The notes under the pieces: model-generated | What the model saw: the letters and a program-made list of their open reading frames with translations, nothing else | Database searches by the model: none | Told to the model about the DNA's origin: nothing | Position numbers and translations under genes: made by a program | Assembly: GCF_003992625.1 (NCBI RefSeq) | Contig: NZ_RZMW01000041.1 | Location: forward strand, 427,276 to 491,275 | Length of the DNA stretch: 64,000 nucleotides | Origin: Pelagibacterium lentulum | GTDB taxonomy: Bacteria > Pseudomonadota > Alphaproteobacteria > Rhizobiales > Devosiaceae | Reading direction: 5' to 3' | In this document: positions 57,237-64,000 of the stretch, in pieces | How the letters are laid out: every line of letters starts with the position of its first letter | Numbering within the stretch: the first letter of the stretch is position 1

Positions 57237-57860
57237 ATGACTGTGAAACAGCTTTTAAATGGCGTCGTTGGTCTGCTGGCAATGGTTTTTTTGTTGCCAG
57301 TCGCGGCTTGGGCGCAAGAAGAGGCTGTCAGCCAAGACAATGGCTTTGAGCAAGGCGTGTTCTTTTTCGGCGGCCGGCTGCATGACGGCAATATTGGGGA
57401 CAATTTTGCGCCGTTTGGCGTCTCGTTTGAAGATAACTTCATTGTCGGCGGCGGTTTTGACCGCGATGTCTGGTCCCAGACGAACGGATTGGCGATTGGG
57501 GTTGAGATCGGCACCGCCTTGCGCTTTGGGGAAAGTGCATCAATCGAGCTCTGGGGCGGCCCCTATCTGCGCTATGATGGGCTGATTGTATCAGATGCGC
57601 TGCGCATCAGCCCCAAGATTGTCGGCGGCATCAGCCTTGTATCCGATACAATCGGCAGCGAAGCCGAGCGCGCCGAAAACACTACAGATACCGACGGCCG
57701 TGTGCTTTTTTATCTCACGCCCGAAATCAGCATTTCCAGCCTGCATAGGCCGGAGCTGGAGTATTTCTGGCGCGGACAGCATCGATCCGGCGGGTATGGA
57801 ACGCTTGGTTCCATGTTCGGCGCCAATGCAGTGACTTTCGGCATGCGCTACAAGTTCTGA
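57237..57860 (+). CDS. Outer-membrane beta-barrel, possibly PagL-like lipid A deacylase
   Basis: 207 residues from ATG 57237, giving a clean signal peptide (about 1-28, cleavage after A-W-A). The mature sequence alternates hydrophobic/polar as a small eight-strand barrel and ends in the outer-membrane motif F-G-M-R-Y-K-F. The G-Q-H-R-S-G-G segment near residue 180 contains H-x-S, as in the catalytic pair of PagL (lipid A 3-O-deacylase). Assignment to PagL is tentative; barrel nature is firmer. In-frame sequence upstream of this start overlaps the divergent gene and is not used. Confidence 0.7.
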   Translation: MTVKQLLNGVVGLLAMVFLLPVAAWAQEEAVSQDNGFEQGVFFFGGRLHDGNIGDNFAPFGVSFEDNFIVGGGFDRDVWSQTNGLAIGVEIGTALRFGESASIELWGGPYLRYDGLIVSDALRISPKIVGGISLVSDTIGSEAERAENTTDTDGRVLFYLTPEISISSLHRPELEYFWRGQHRSGGYGTLGSMFGANAVTFGMRYKF

Positions 57861-58009
57861 GGCTTTCGGCATCGATCTTTCTGCAAGCGCGGAAGGATCG
57901 TCCAATTGTGGATACCATAAGACCTCAGATGACCCGGTATCCGGCAGGCGCGCTTCAAAGCGGTTTAGGGCAAGTCTGCTTTTCATTGGATTGCAGAATT
58001 GCTCCAATT

Positions 58010-58095
58010 CTTTGTTTTTCCGCGGGTCCGAACCGGAAAACCGTTTCCACCCCCGGATCGGGTCCAAGGGCATGCTTTTGCTGGACACGCTCTAG
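58010..58095. repeat. Dispersed intergenic repeat, partial copy 3
   Basis: The right two-thirds of the repeat are conserved (TCCGAACCGGAAAACCGTTT, CCCCCGGATC, GGGCATGCTTTTGCTGGAC, ACGCTCTAG); the left part has diverged. As at 51878, the terminal CTAG supplies the stop codon (TAG, 58094-58092) of the leftward gene. It lies between converging genes. Confidence 0.82.
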
Positions 58096-58523
58096 CGTTC
58101 GCCGCGATCAATGGCGTACATATCGTCATCGGAAAGCCCGAAATGGTGTCCGATTTCGTGAATAAGGACATGCGTGACGATTTCGCTGAGCGTGTCGGTA
58201 TGTTCGGCCCAGTAATCGAGGATTGGGCGGCGATAAAGCCAGATGCGATTGGGCATTTGCCCGGTTTCCGGCGTATCACCAGCTTCCGTCAAGCCGATGC
58301 CTTCAAACAGACCGAGCAGATCGAACGGGGTTTCAAGATCCATGTCCCGCACGATGTCTTGGGAAGGAAACTCGGCAACGACGCAAACAAGATCGCGCGA
58401 AAGCGCGCGAAAGGGCTCGGGCAAGCTTTCGAGTGCGTCGAGCGCCATGGCCTCGATGTCGTCAAGCGAAGGGGCCGCAAGCGGCCCCCACACGATTTTC
58501 GGATTATCTTGATTGCCGTTCAT
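58092..58523 (-). CDS. MpaA-type metallopeptidase family protein (minimal zincin)
   Basis: 143 residues from ATG 58523; the upstream in-frame extension overlaps leuC. Short zincin of the PF06262 type: the H-E-I-G-H-H zinc-binding helix (about 121-126) is preceded by P-N-R-I-W-L-Y-R-R-P-I and followed by F-G-L-S-D-D-D-M. Function and substrates are unknown. It follows leuC by 10 bp and is convergent with the outer-membrane gene. Confidence 0.87.
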   Translation of the reverse strand: MNGNQDNPKIVWGPLAAPSLDDIEAMALDALESLPEPFRALSRDLVCVVAEFPSQDIVRDMDLETPFDLLGLFEGIGLTEAGDTPETGQMPNRIWLYRRPILDYWAEHTDTLSEIVTHVLIHEIGHHFGLSDDDMYAIDRGER

Positions 58524-58533
58524 CTCGTAGCAC

Positions 58534-59943
58534 TTACGAGCGTGGCCACTCGCGAATATCGACAAAGTGCCCTGCAACAGCCGCGGCAGCCGCCATGATT
58601 GGCGAAACCAGATGCGTGCGGCCCTTAAAGCCCTGACGGCCCTCAAAATTGCGGTTCGAGGTCGATGCGCAACGCTCACCCGGCGCAAGCTTGTCGGCAT
58701 TCATGGCCAGGCACATGGAGCAGCCCGGCTCGCGCCAGTCAAAACCGGCCTCGATAAAGATCTTGTCGAGACCTTCGGCTTCGGCCTGGGCCTTGACCAG
58801 CCCGGATCCGGGCACGACCATTGCCGAAACAGTTTCGTGAACTTTGTGCCCCTTCAAGATCGCCGCTGCTGCGCGCAAGTCTTCAATGCGCCCATTGGTG
58901 CAAGATCCCAGGAACACCCGATCAATCTTGATATCGGTTATTTTGGTACCAGCAATCAGCCCCATATATTCAAGCGCGCGTTTTTTGGATGCACGGCGAT
59001 TGGCATCTGCAATCTGGTCGGGATCGGGGACCACGCCTGTAACGGAAACCACGTCTTCGGGCGATGAACCCCAGGAAACGATAGGTGGCAGGTTCGCTGC
59101 ATCAAGGCGCACTTCCTTGTCAAAGTGCGCGCCTTCATCTGTGTAGAGCGTTTTCCAATAGTCGAGCGCCATGTCGAACGCCTTGCCCTGGGGCGCGCGC
59201 GGACGATCCTTGACATAAGCAAAGGTCTTTTCGTCGGGTGCGATCAACCCGGCACGAGCACCGCCTTCAATGCTCATGTTACAGACCGTCATGCGGCCTT
59301 CCATGGAAAGCTCGCGAATGGCTTCGCCGGCATATTCGAGAACGTGCCCGTTGCCACCGGCGGTTCCGATTTCGCCAATGATGGCAAGGATGATGTCCTT
59401 GGCCGTGACGCCTTCTGGCAACTTGCCGTCAACGATCACACGCATGTTCTTGGCTTTTTGCTGGATCAAGGTCTGTGTGGCCAGAACATGCTCGACTTCA
59501 GATGTACCGATGCCGTGAGCGAGCGCGCCAAAGGCGCCATGGGTAGAGGTATGGCTATCACCGCAAACGATTGTCATGCCAGGAAGGGTAAATCCCTGCT
59601 CGGGGCCGACAATGTGGACGATGCCCTGGCGCTTATCGAGTTCGTTGTAATATTCGACGCCGAAATCAGCGGCATTTTTGGCCAGTGTGTCGACCTGAAT
59701 CTTGGATTCCGGGTCGTCGATGCCTTGGCTACGGTCCGATGTGGGCACGTTGTGATCGACTACGGCGAGTGTGCGCTCGGGCGCTCGCACCTTGCGGCCT
59801 GCAAGGCGAAGACCTTCAAAAGCCTGGGGGCTTGTGACTTCGTGGACGAGATGGCGGTCAATGTAAATGAGGGACGTGCCGTCCTCATTGTTGGCCACCA
59901 GATGATCGTCCCAGATCTTGTCGTAAAGGGTCTTCTTGCTCAT
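58534..59943 (-). CDS. leuC: 3-isopropylmalate dehydratase large subunit
   Basis: Aconitase-family 4Fe-4S enzyme of leucine synthesis. 469 residues. [10 protein letters not shown] near 130, cluster cysteines in G-S-C-T-N-G-R (about 350) and C-S-M-C-L-A-M-N (about 410-417). leuD is not in the window. 133-bp gap to ppa contains no recognised element. Confidence 0.97.
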   Translation of the reverse strand: MSKKTLYDKIWDDHLVANNEDGTSLIYIDRHLVHEVTSPQAFEGLRLAGRKVRAPERTLAVVDHNVPTSDRSQGIDDPESKIQVDTLAKNAADFGVEYYNELDKRQGIVHIVGPEQGFTLPGMTIVCGDSHTSTHGAFGALAHGIGTSEVEHVLATQTLIQQKAKNMRVIVDGKLPEGVTAKDIILAIIGEIGTAGGNGHVLEYAGEAIRELSMEGRMTVCNMSIEGGARAGLIAPDEKTFAYVKDRPRAPQGKAFDMALDYWKTLYTDEGAHFDKEVRLDAANLPPIVSWGSSPEDVVSVTGVVPDPDQIADANRRASKKRALEYMGLIAGTKITDIKIDRVFLGSCTNGRIEDLRAAAAILKGHKVHETVSAMVVPGSGLVKAQAEAEGLDKIFIEAGFDWREPGCSMCLAMNADKLAPGERCASTSNRNFEGRQGFKGRTHLVSPIMAAAAAVAGHFVDIREWPRS

Positions 59944-60076
59944 AGGTTCTAACTGTCCGTAACCGGGAGTACTGCTTTTGGCGCCCGTTCTACGCCCGAG
60001 CCCTGCCTGTGGTCAAGTAAACCAGAGGCGAGCCCGGACGAAAAGCCGGTTTTGTCTCTGACAAATGGAACCGCTG

Positions 60077-60607
60077 TCAGCTACGTTTGGCCCGCTCGAT
60101 CGATTCCAGAATAACGGATTTGGCATCCTCATAGCCACCGATCCGGTCGATCTTCGCCCATTTTCCAGGCTCGAGATCCTTGTAGTGGGTAAAGAAGTGC
60201 TTGACCCGCTCGACCTGGATTTCGGGCAGATCGGTCACATCCTTGACCGCATCATACATGCGGGTGAGCTTGGAAACGGGAACCGCGAGGATTTTTTCAT
60301 CCTGGCCGCCATCATCTTCCATAAACAATACACCGACAGGACGTGAACGCACGATGGCGCCGGGAACCAGCGGGCGCGAGTTGAGAATGATCACGTCGAG
60401 CGGATCGCCGTCGCCGCAAAGCGTGTGCGGGACAAAGCCGTAATTTCCCGGATAGCGCATGGGCGTATAGAGAAAGCGGTCAACAAAAAGCGCGCCGGAA
60501 TCCTTGTCGATTTCATATTTGATCGGCTCGCCGCCCAGCGGCACTTCGATGATGACGTTAAGGTCTTCAGGCGGATTATTGCCAACTGGAATAGCGTCGA
60601 TATTCAT
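60077..60607 (-). CDS. ppa: Inorganic pyrophosphatase (family I)
   Basis: 176 residues. [12 protein letters not shown] (about 21-32), Y-P-G-N-Y-G-F-V-P (about 52-60) and D-G-D-P-L-D-V (about 66-72) with the metal-binding aspartates are intact. Confidence 0.97.
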   Translation of the reverse strand: MNIDAIPVGNNPPEDLNVIIEVPLGGEPIKYEIDKDSGALFVDRFLYTPMRYPGNYGFVPHTLCGDGDPLDVIILNSRPLVPGAIVRSRPVGVLFMEDDGGQDEKILAVPVSKLTRMYDAVKDVTDLPEIQVERVKHFFTHYKDLEPGKWAKIDRIGGYEDAKSVILESIERAKRS

Positions 60608-60718
60608 GTCGCTTGTCTATCCTTGAGATACAGGGAAGGGGGAAACCGGCGCTGTTTTGCCTAGCATGGTGGCCGATTGCAAGCAGCAAATGCGCTCCAG
60701 CGCGTCATTGATCGGATC

Positions 60719-60744
60719 AAGAGCAGCCTGCAGGCTTGCTCTTA
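60719..60744 (-). terminator. Hairpin after the glutamate dehydrogenase gene
   Basis: AAGAGCAGCC and GGCTTGCTCTT form a near-palindromic stem around CTGCAG with one bulge, 45 bp after the gdh stop. No T run follows in the gdh direction, so intrinsic termination is doubtful. Confidence 0.35.
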
Positions 60745-60787
60745 TCCCGGCTTCTTGCTCTCCATGTGACAGCTGGACTGCGTGCGA

Positions 60788-63700
60788 TCAACTTGTCGCC
60801 AGGTCGCTCAAAAGACCGGCCGCCACCGAAAGACGGGAAATGGTCAGTTCCCCGTCGATCAGATCGGCAACCGTTGCTGCCACACGCGCGATTGCAGCAT
60901 CGCGAGGTTCGCGCCAAGCCCTGAATCGGTCGTCAACTGCGCCATCCCCGGCTTGCAACACATCGCCGGTGAGATCGCGCAAAGAGCGCATGAGATTGGC
61001 TTGAGCGCGATCGAGCGCCATGCGGTCGAACCTGTCGGCAGCACTGACCATGGCACCCTGTTCGGTGAACCGGCCCAGCTTGAAAGTTTCAACGATTGCG
61101 AAAAATGCTTTTGCGGCATCGGTTACGCTTGCACCGCATTTGTCAGCGACAAGAATGATGTCGGAACTCAGAGATGTTACCGACAAGGCAGCAATGCGCC
61201 GCGCCAGTTCCGGCGGTGTGCCACTTGCTTCAAAGCTTTCCTCCTGCTGGGCAATTGCCGAGGTTAGAAATGGCGTAAGCAACTCGGGCAAAGCCTGGCG
61301 CACGGCGGCGACACCATTGCGATAGCGCTCAATAAGGTTTGACAGTCCGCTGCCAAAGCTTTCGTTGCGCAGGAACCAGAGGGCCTGGGAGACCTGCAAT
61401 TGCTGGATTTCCCTATAAAGGTCCAGTTGCACCTTTCCCGATATGGTATTGTCAAGAGCGTCGACCGCGGCGTTGAGATCCTGAATGTCGTAGGAATCGC
61501 GCGCTGCAGCAAAAGCAAAGGCGACAGCTTCGGCATCGGTGGAGGTGGCGCTTGCAAGTTTATTGACAAAGGCGGGGCCGCCGCGATTGATCATGGCATT
61601 GGACAGCACCGTTGCAATCACCTCTCGCCGCAGACGGTGATTTTCGATGGCGTCCGGATAATGTGCTTTAAGATGCTCGGGGAAGTAGCGATAGAGCTCT
61701 TTGGCCAAGTAAGGGTCGTCGGGAACCTCAGATTCGAGCAATTGCGCAAATAGCGTATTTTTGGCGTAAGCGAGGAGGATTGCCAGTTCGGGCCGTGTCA
61801 GCCCATTGCCTTGTGCCACGCGTTCCTCGAGTGCAGCATTGTCGGGGAGAAACTCGACGGACCGGTCCAGTTCACCGCTTTTCTCCAGTGCGTCAAGGAA
61901 GTCGGCAAGATCGGGCAGTTCCGCCATACCGTTGCGTTCGGAAAGGGAAAGCGCGAGAGATTGAAGGTAGTTATTGCGCAGACAAAGCGCTGCAACCTCT
62001 TCGGTCATATCCGCAAGAAAGCGATTGCGATCGTCCATATCCAGGGCGCCGGAGCGAACGAGGCCTGAAAGGGCAATCTTGATATTGACCTCAAGGTCCG
62101 AGGAATTAACGCCGGCGGAATTATCGATAGCGTCGGTATTGATCCGCCCGCCATTGAGGGCATACTCGACCCGACCCAATTGCGTGATGCCGAGATTTGC
62201 GCCTTCGCCGATCACTTTGGCACGCACCTGCTTGCCGGTAATGCGGATCTGATCGTTGGCCTTGTCGCCGACATCGGCATCCGATTCGGCGCTTGCCCTG
62301 ATATAGGTGCCAATGCCGCCAAACCACAACAGATCCACATCCAGCTTCAAGATTGCTGCCATAATGTCGGTTGGGGCTGCCGTCATAGCATTGATGCCGA
62401 GCAGGTTCTGGATTTCCGGACTCAATGGGATCGCTTTGGACTGCCGCGAGAAAATGCCCCCACCTTCGGAAAGCAGGCTTTTATCGTAGTCTTGCCAGCT
62501 TGAGCGGGGCAGGGCAAAAAGCCGCTGGCGTTCGGCAAAGCTTTTTTCCGCGTCAGGATCGGGATCGATAAAGATGTCGCGGTGGTCAAAGGCAGCGAGA
62601 AGTCTGGTCTTTTTGCTCAGCAGCATGCCGTTGCCGAACACATCCCCGCTCATGTCGCCCACACCTGCTGCGGTAAAGGGCTGGGTCTGGATATCGTGAT
62701 CGATTTCCCGGAAATGGCGTTTGACGGTTTCCCAGCCGCCCCTTGCGGTAATGCCCATTTTCTTGTGGTCGTAACCGGCCGAACCGCCGGAGGCAAATGC
62801 GTCGCCGAGCCAGAAATCGCGCTCGAGTGAAATGGCGTTTGCCGTATCGGAAAAACTGGCGGTTCCCTTGTCAGCGGCGACAACAAGATAGGGATCGTCA
62901 TTGTCCCGGCGATAGACAAGCTCGGGCGGCAGGACCGTATCGTCAATCAGATTGTCGGTTATGTCGAGCAATGCGCCGATAAAGATCTTGTAGCAGGCCG
63001 TACCTTCGGCAAGATAGGTATCGCGGTCCGCGTTGGCAGGCATTTGACGCGGTACAAATCCACCTTTGGCACCGACGGGAACAATCACCGAATTCTTGAC
63101 CATCTGTGCTTTAACGAGGCCTAGAATTTCGGTGCGGAAGTCTTCGGGGCGGTCCGACCAGCGCAGGCCACCACGAGCAATTGCACCGCCGCGCATGTGG
63201 ACGCCTTCGACCCGCGGCGAATAAACGAAAATCTCGCGATAGGGCTTTGGTTCCGGTAGCCCATCGATTTGCCTGGCATCGAACTTGATCGCAAGAGCAG
63301 GGCGCTTGCCGTCATTTTCGTCGCGCTGGTAGAGATTGGTGCGCAAAGAATTGGTGATGAGGTTGAGAAGGCGCCGGATGATCCGGTCTTCATCGATCGA
63401 GGTAATGGTTTCGAGCCCTGCCTCGATCCGGGCGACAAGCTCGGACTTTGCCGTCTCGCGGTCATGTGCGAACGCAGGGTCGTGCAGCGTATGGAAGAGT
63501 TCGACAAGATTGCGGGCAAGCGCGCTTTGATTAACGAGCGCGCCCCAGACATAGCGCTGGGAATAGGTGATACCGATCTGCTTGAGATAATGGCCAAGCG
63601 CTCGCAAGATTGCGACATCTTCATAATCGAGCCGTGCGCTGATTGTCAGCTGATTGAAGCCGTCATTTTCGATCTTGCCTTGGGAAACCGCCATCAGGGC

Positions 63701-64000
63701 GGCTTCGATCCGCTTTGCGTCTGTATCGATATCGAGCGTCAGCCCCGAATGCGGGATGAGCGTCATATCGTGGAGATAGCTCTCTGCGTCGCCTTTGGGA
63801 TGGATATGGTAGGTGCGTTCGTCGATAACGCGGAAGCCGAAATTCTCCAGAATTGGGACCCGGCCCGAAAGCGGGATTGGCGCCCGGCGGTGATAGACGT
63901 TCAGGGTCAGCTCACCTTGACCTCCGCGGCCCGCCACGAGATTGGTGGCGAGCGGTTCGGCATCGCTCAAGGACTTGAAGATCGCAATGTCTTGAAGCGC
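60788..64000 (-). CDS. gdhB: Large NAD-specific glutamate dehydrogenase (5' end beyond window)
   Basis: Oxidative deamination of glutamate to 2-oxoglutarate. About 1070 C-terminal residues are visible and the frame stays open to the window edge; the family has roughly 1600. Visible motifs include the glutamate-binding H-M-R-G-G-A-I-A-R-G-G-L-R-W-S-D-R (about 760 residues from the end), P-V-G-A-K-G-G-F-V (catalytic lysine) and nucleotide-binding G-G-I-G-T-Y-I. The missing N-terminus would hold the ACT-like regulatory domains. The gene symbol follows common use for this class (also gdh2). Confidence 0.95.
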   Translation of the reverse strand, partial: ALQDIAIFKSLSDAEPLATNLVAGRGGQGELTLNVYHRRAPIPLSGRVPILENFGFRVIDERTYHIHPKGDAESYLHDMTLIPHSGLTLDIDTDAKRIEAALMAVSQGKIENDGFNQLTISARLDYEDVAILRALGHYLKQIGITYSQRYVWGALVNQSALARNLVELFHTLHDPAFAHDRETAKSELVARIEAGLETITSIDEDRIIRRLLNLITNSLRTNLYQRDENDGKRPALAIKFDARQIDGLPEPKPYREIFVYSPRVEGVHMRGGAIARGGLRWSDRPEDFRTEILGLVKAQMVKNSVIVPVGAKGGFVPRQMPANADRDTYLAEGTACYKIFIGALLDITDNLIDDTVLPPELVYRRDNDDPYLVVAADKGTASFSDTANAISLERDFWLGDAFASGGSAGYDHKKMGITARGGWETVKRHFREIDHDIQTQPFTAAGVGDMSGDVFGNGMLLSKKTRLLAAFDHRDIFIDPDPDAEKSFAERQRLFALPRSSWQDYDKSLLSEGGGIFSRQSKAIPLSPEIQNLLGINAMTAAPTDIMAAILKLDVDLLWFGGIGTYIRASAESDADVGDKANDQIRITGKQVRAKVIGEGANLGITQLGRVEYALNGGRINTDAIDNSAGVNSSDLEVNIKIALSGLVRSGALDMDDRNRFLADMTEEVAALCLRNNYLQSLALSLSERNGMAELPDLADFLDALEKSGELDRSVEFLPDNAALEERVAQGNGLTRPELAILLAYAKNTLFAQLLESEVPDDPYLAKELYRYFPEHLKAHYPDAIENHRLRREVIATVLSNAMINRGGPAFVNKLASATSTDAEAVAFAFAAARDSYDIQDLNAAVDALDNTISGKVQLDLYREIQQLQVSQALWFLRNESFGSGLSNLIERYRNGVAAVRQALPELLTPFLTSAIAQQEESFEASGTPPELARRIAALSVTSLSSDIILVADKCGASVTDAAKAFFAIVETFKLGRFTEQGAMVSAADRFDRMALDRAQANLMRSLRDLTGDVLQAGDGAVDDRFRAWREPRDAAIARVAATVADLIDGELTISRLSVAAGLLSDLATS

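Noticed and set aside
57907-57915. DnaA-box-like TGTGGATAC
   Set aside because: A single isolated 9-mer with one mismatch is expected by chance; no other origin features nearby.
1-64000. CRISPR arrays, insertion sequences, toxin-antitoxin or phage-defence genes
   Set aside because: I looked for short regular repeats, transposase motifs and typical defence domains on both strands and saw none; the region is core chromosome.

Overview
The window is core chromosome of an alphaproteobacterium of the order Hyphomicrobiales, most likely Devosiaceae (Devosia/Pelagibacterium-like). This is inferred from gene order and protein style: hisB-hisH-hisA-hisF-hisE-coaA, hslV-GNAT-hslU, hemE-hemJ-rho-mnmE-mnmG-rsmG-parA-parB, leuS-lptE-holA and glnK-amt-ftsK-lolA. 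GC content is moderately high throughout. I see no insertion sequences, integrases, phage genes, CRISPR arrays or compositionally foreign islands.

Layout. 1-8 kb: rdgB (cut by the window edge) and rph run left, and the heat-shock set hrcA, grpE, dnaK, dnaJ runs right. 7.4-14.7 kb: flavin reductase, pyrF, dapB, gpmA, an AI-2E exporter family protein, an Ada-like methyltransferase, nth and an adenosine kinase. 14.7-19.3 kb: a leftward histidine operon ending in coaA. 19.5-25.1 kb: hslV-acetyltransferase-hslU, then XRE, Smr and Tim44-like genes, fxsA and secB. 25.2-27.9 kb: leftward maf-aroE-coaE-dnaQ.

27.95-28.43 kb is the most informative stretch. It is an AT-rich gap between the leftward maf operon and rightward hemE that carries DnaA-box-like 9-mers, three exact TTAA-N7-TTAA motifs (CtrA type), a fourth with one mismatch, and three GANTC sites. 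I interpret it as the chromosome origin, in the same place (next to hemE) as the Caulobacter origin. Rightward from it come hemE, hemJ, rho, mnmE, mnmG, rsmG, parA and parB. A cluster of parS-like CACGTG-centred sites lies among the last genes, with more distant sites in hisA and between dnaK and dnaJ.

37-50 kb: an orphan cyclic-nucleotide-binding protein, a CenR-like response regulator, yggS, leuS-lptE-holA, xth, lolA, ftsK (with an exact CtrA-type motif upstream), and amt/glnK behind a sigma-54/NtrC control region. 50-64 kb: a UbiH-family monooxygenase, a cnoX-LON-Trm112 operon, tRNA-Gly(GCC), an orphan family-5 solute-binding protein, a membrane protein with a GGDEF domain that has lost its active-site motif, an outer-membrane barrel, a small metallopeptidase, leuC, ppa and the C-terminal two-thirds of the large NAD-glutamate dehydrogenase.

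I found no unambiguous new multi-gene system. The points most worth following are the cell-cycle control elements (origin, parS cluster, ftsK CtrA site), a dispersed repeat family whose four copies all lie between converging genes, a long perfect hairpin inside rsmG, and the degenerate GGDEF protein.
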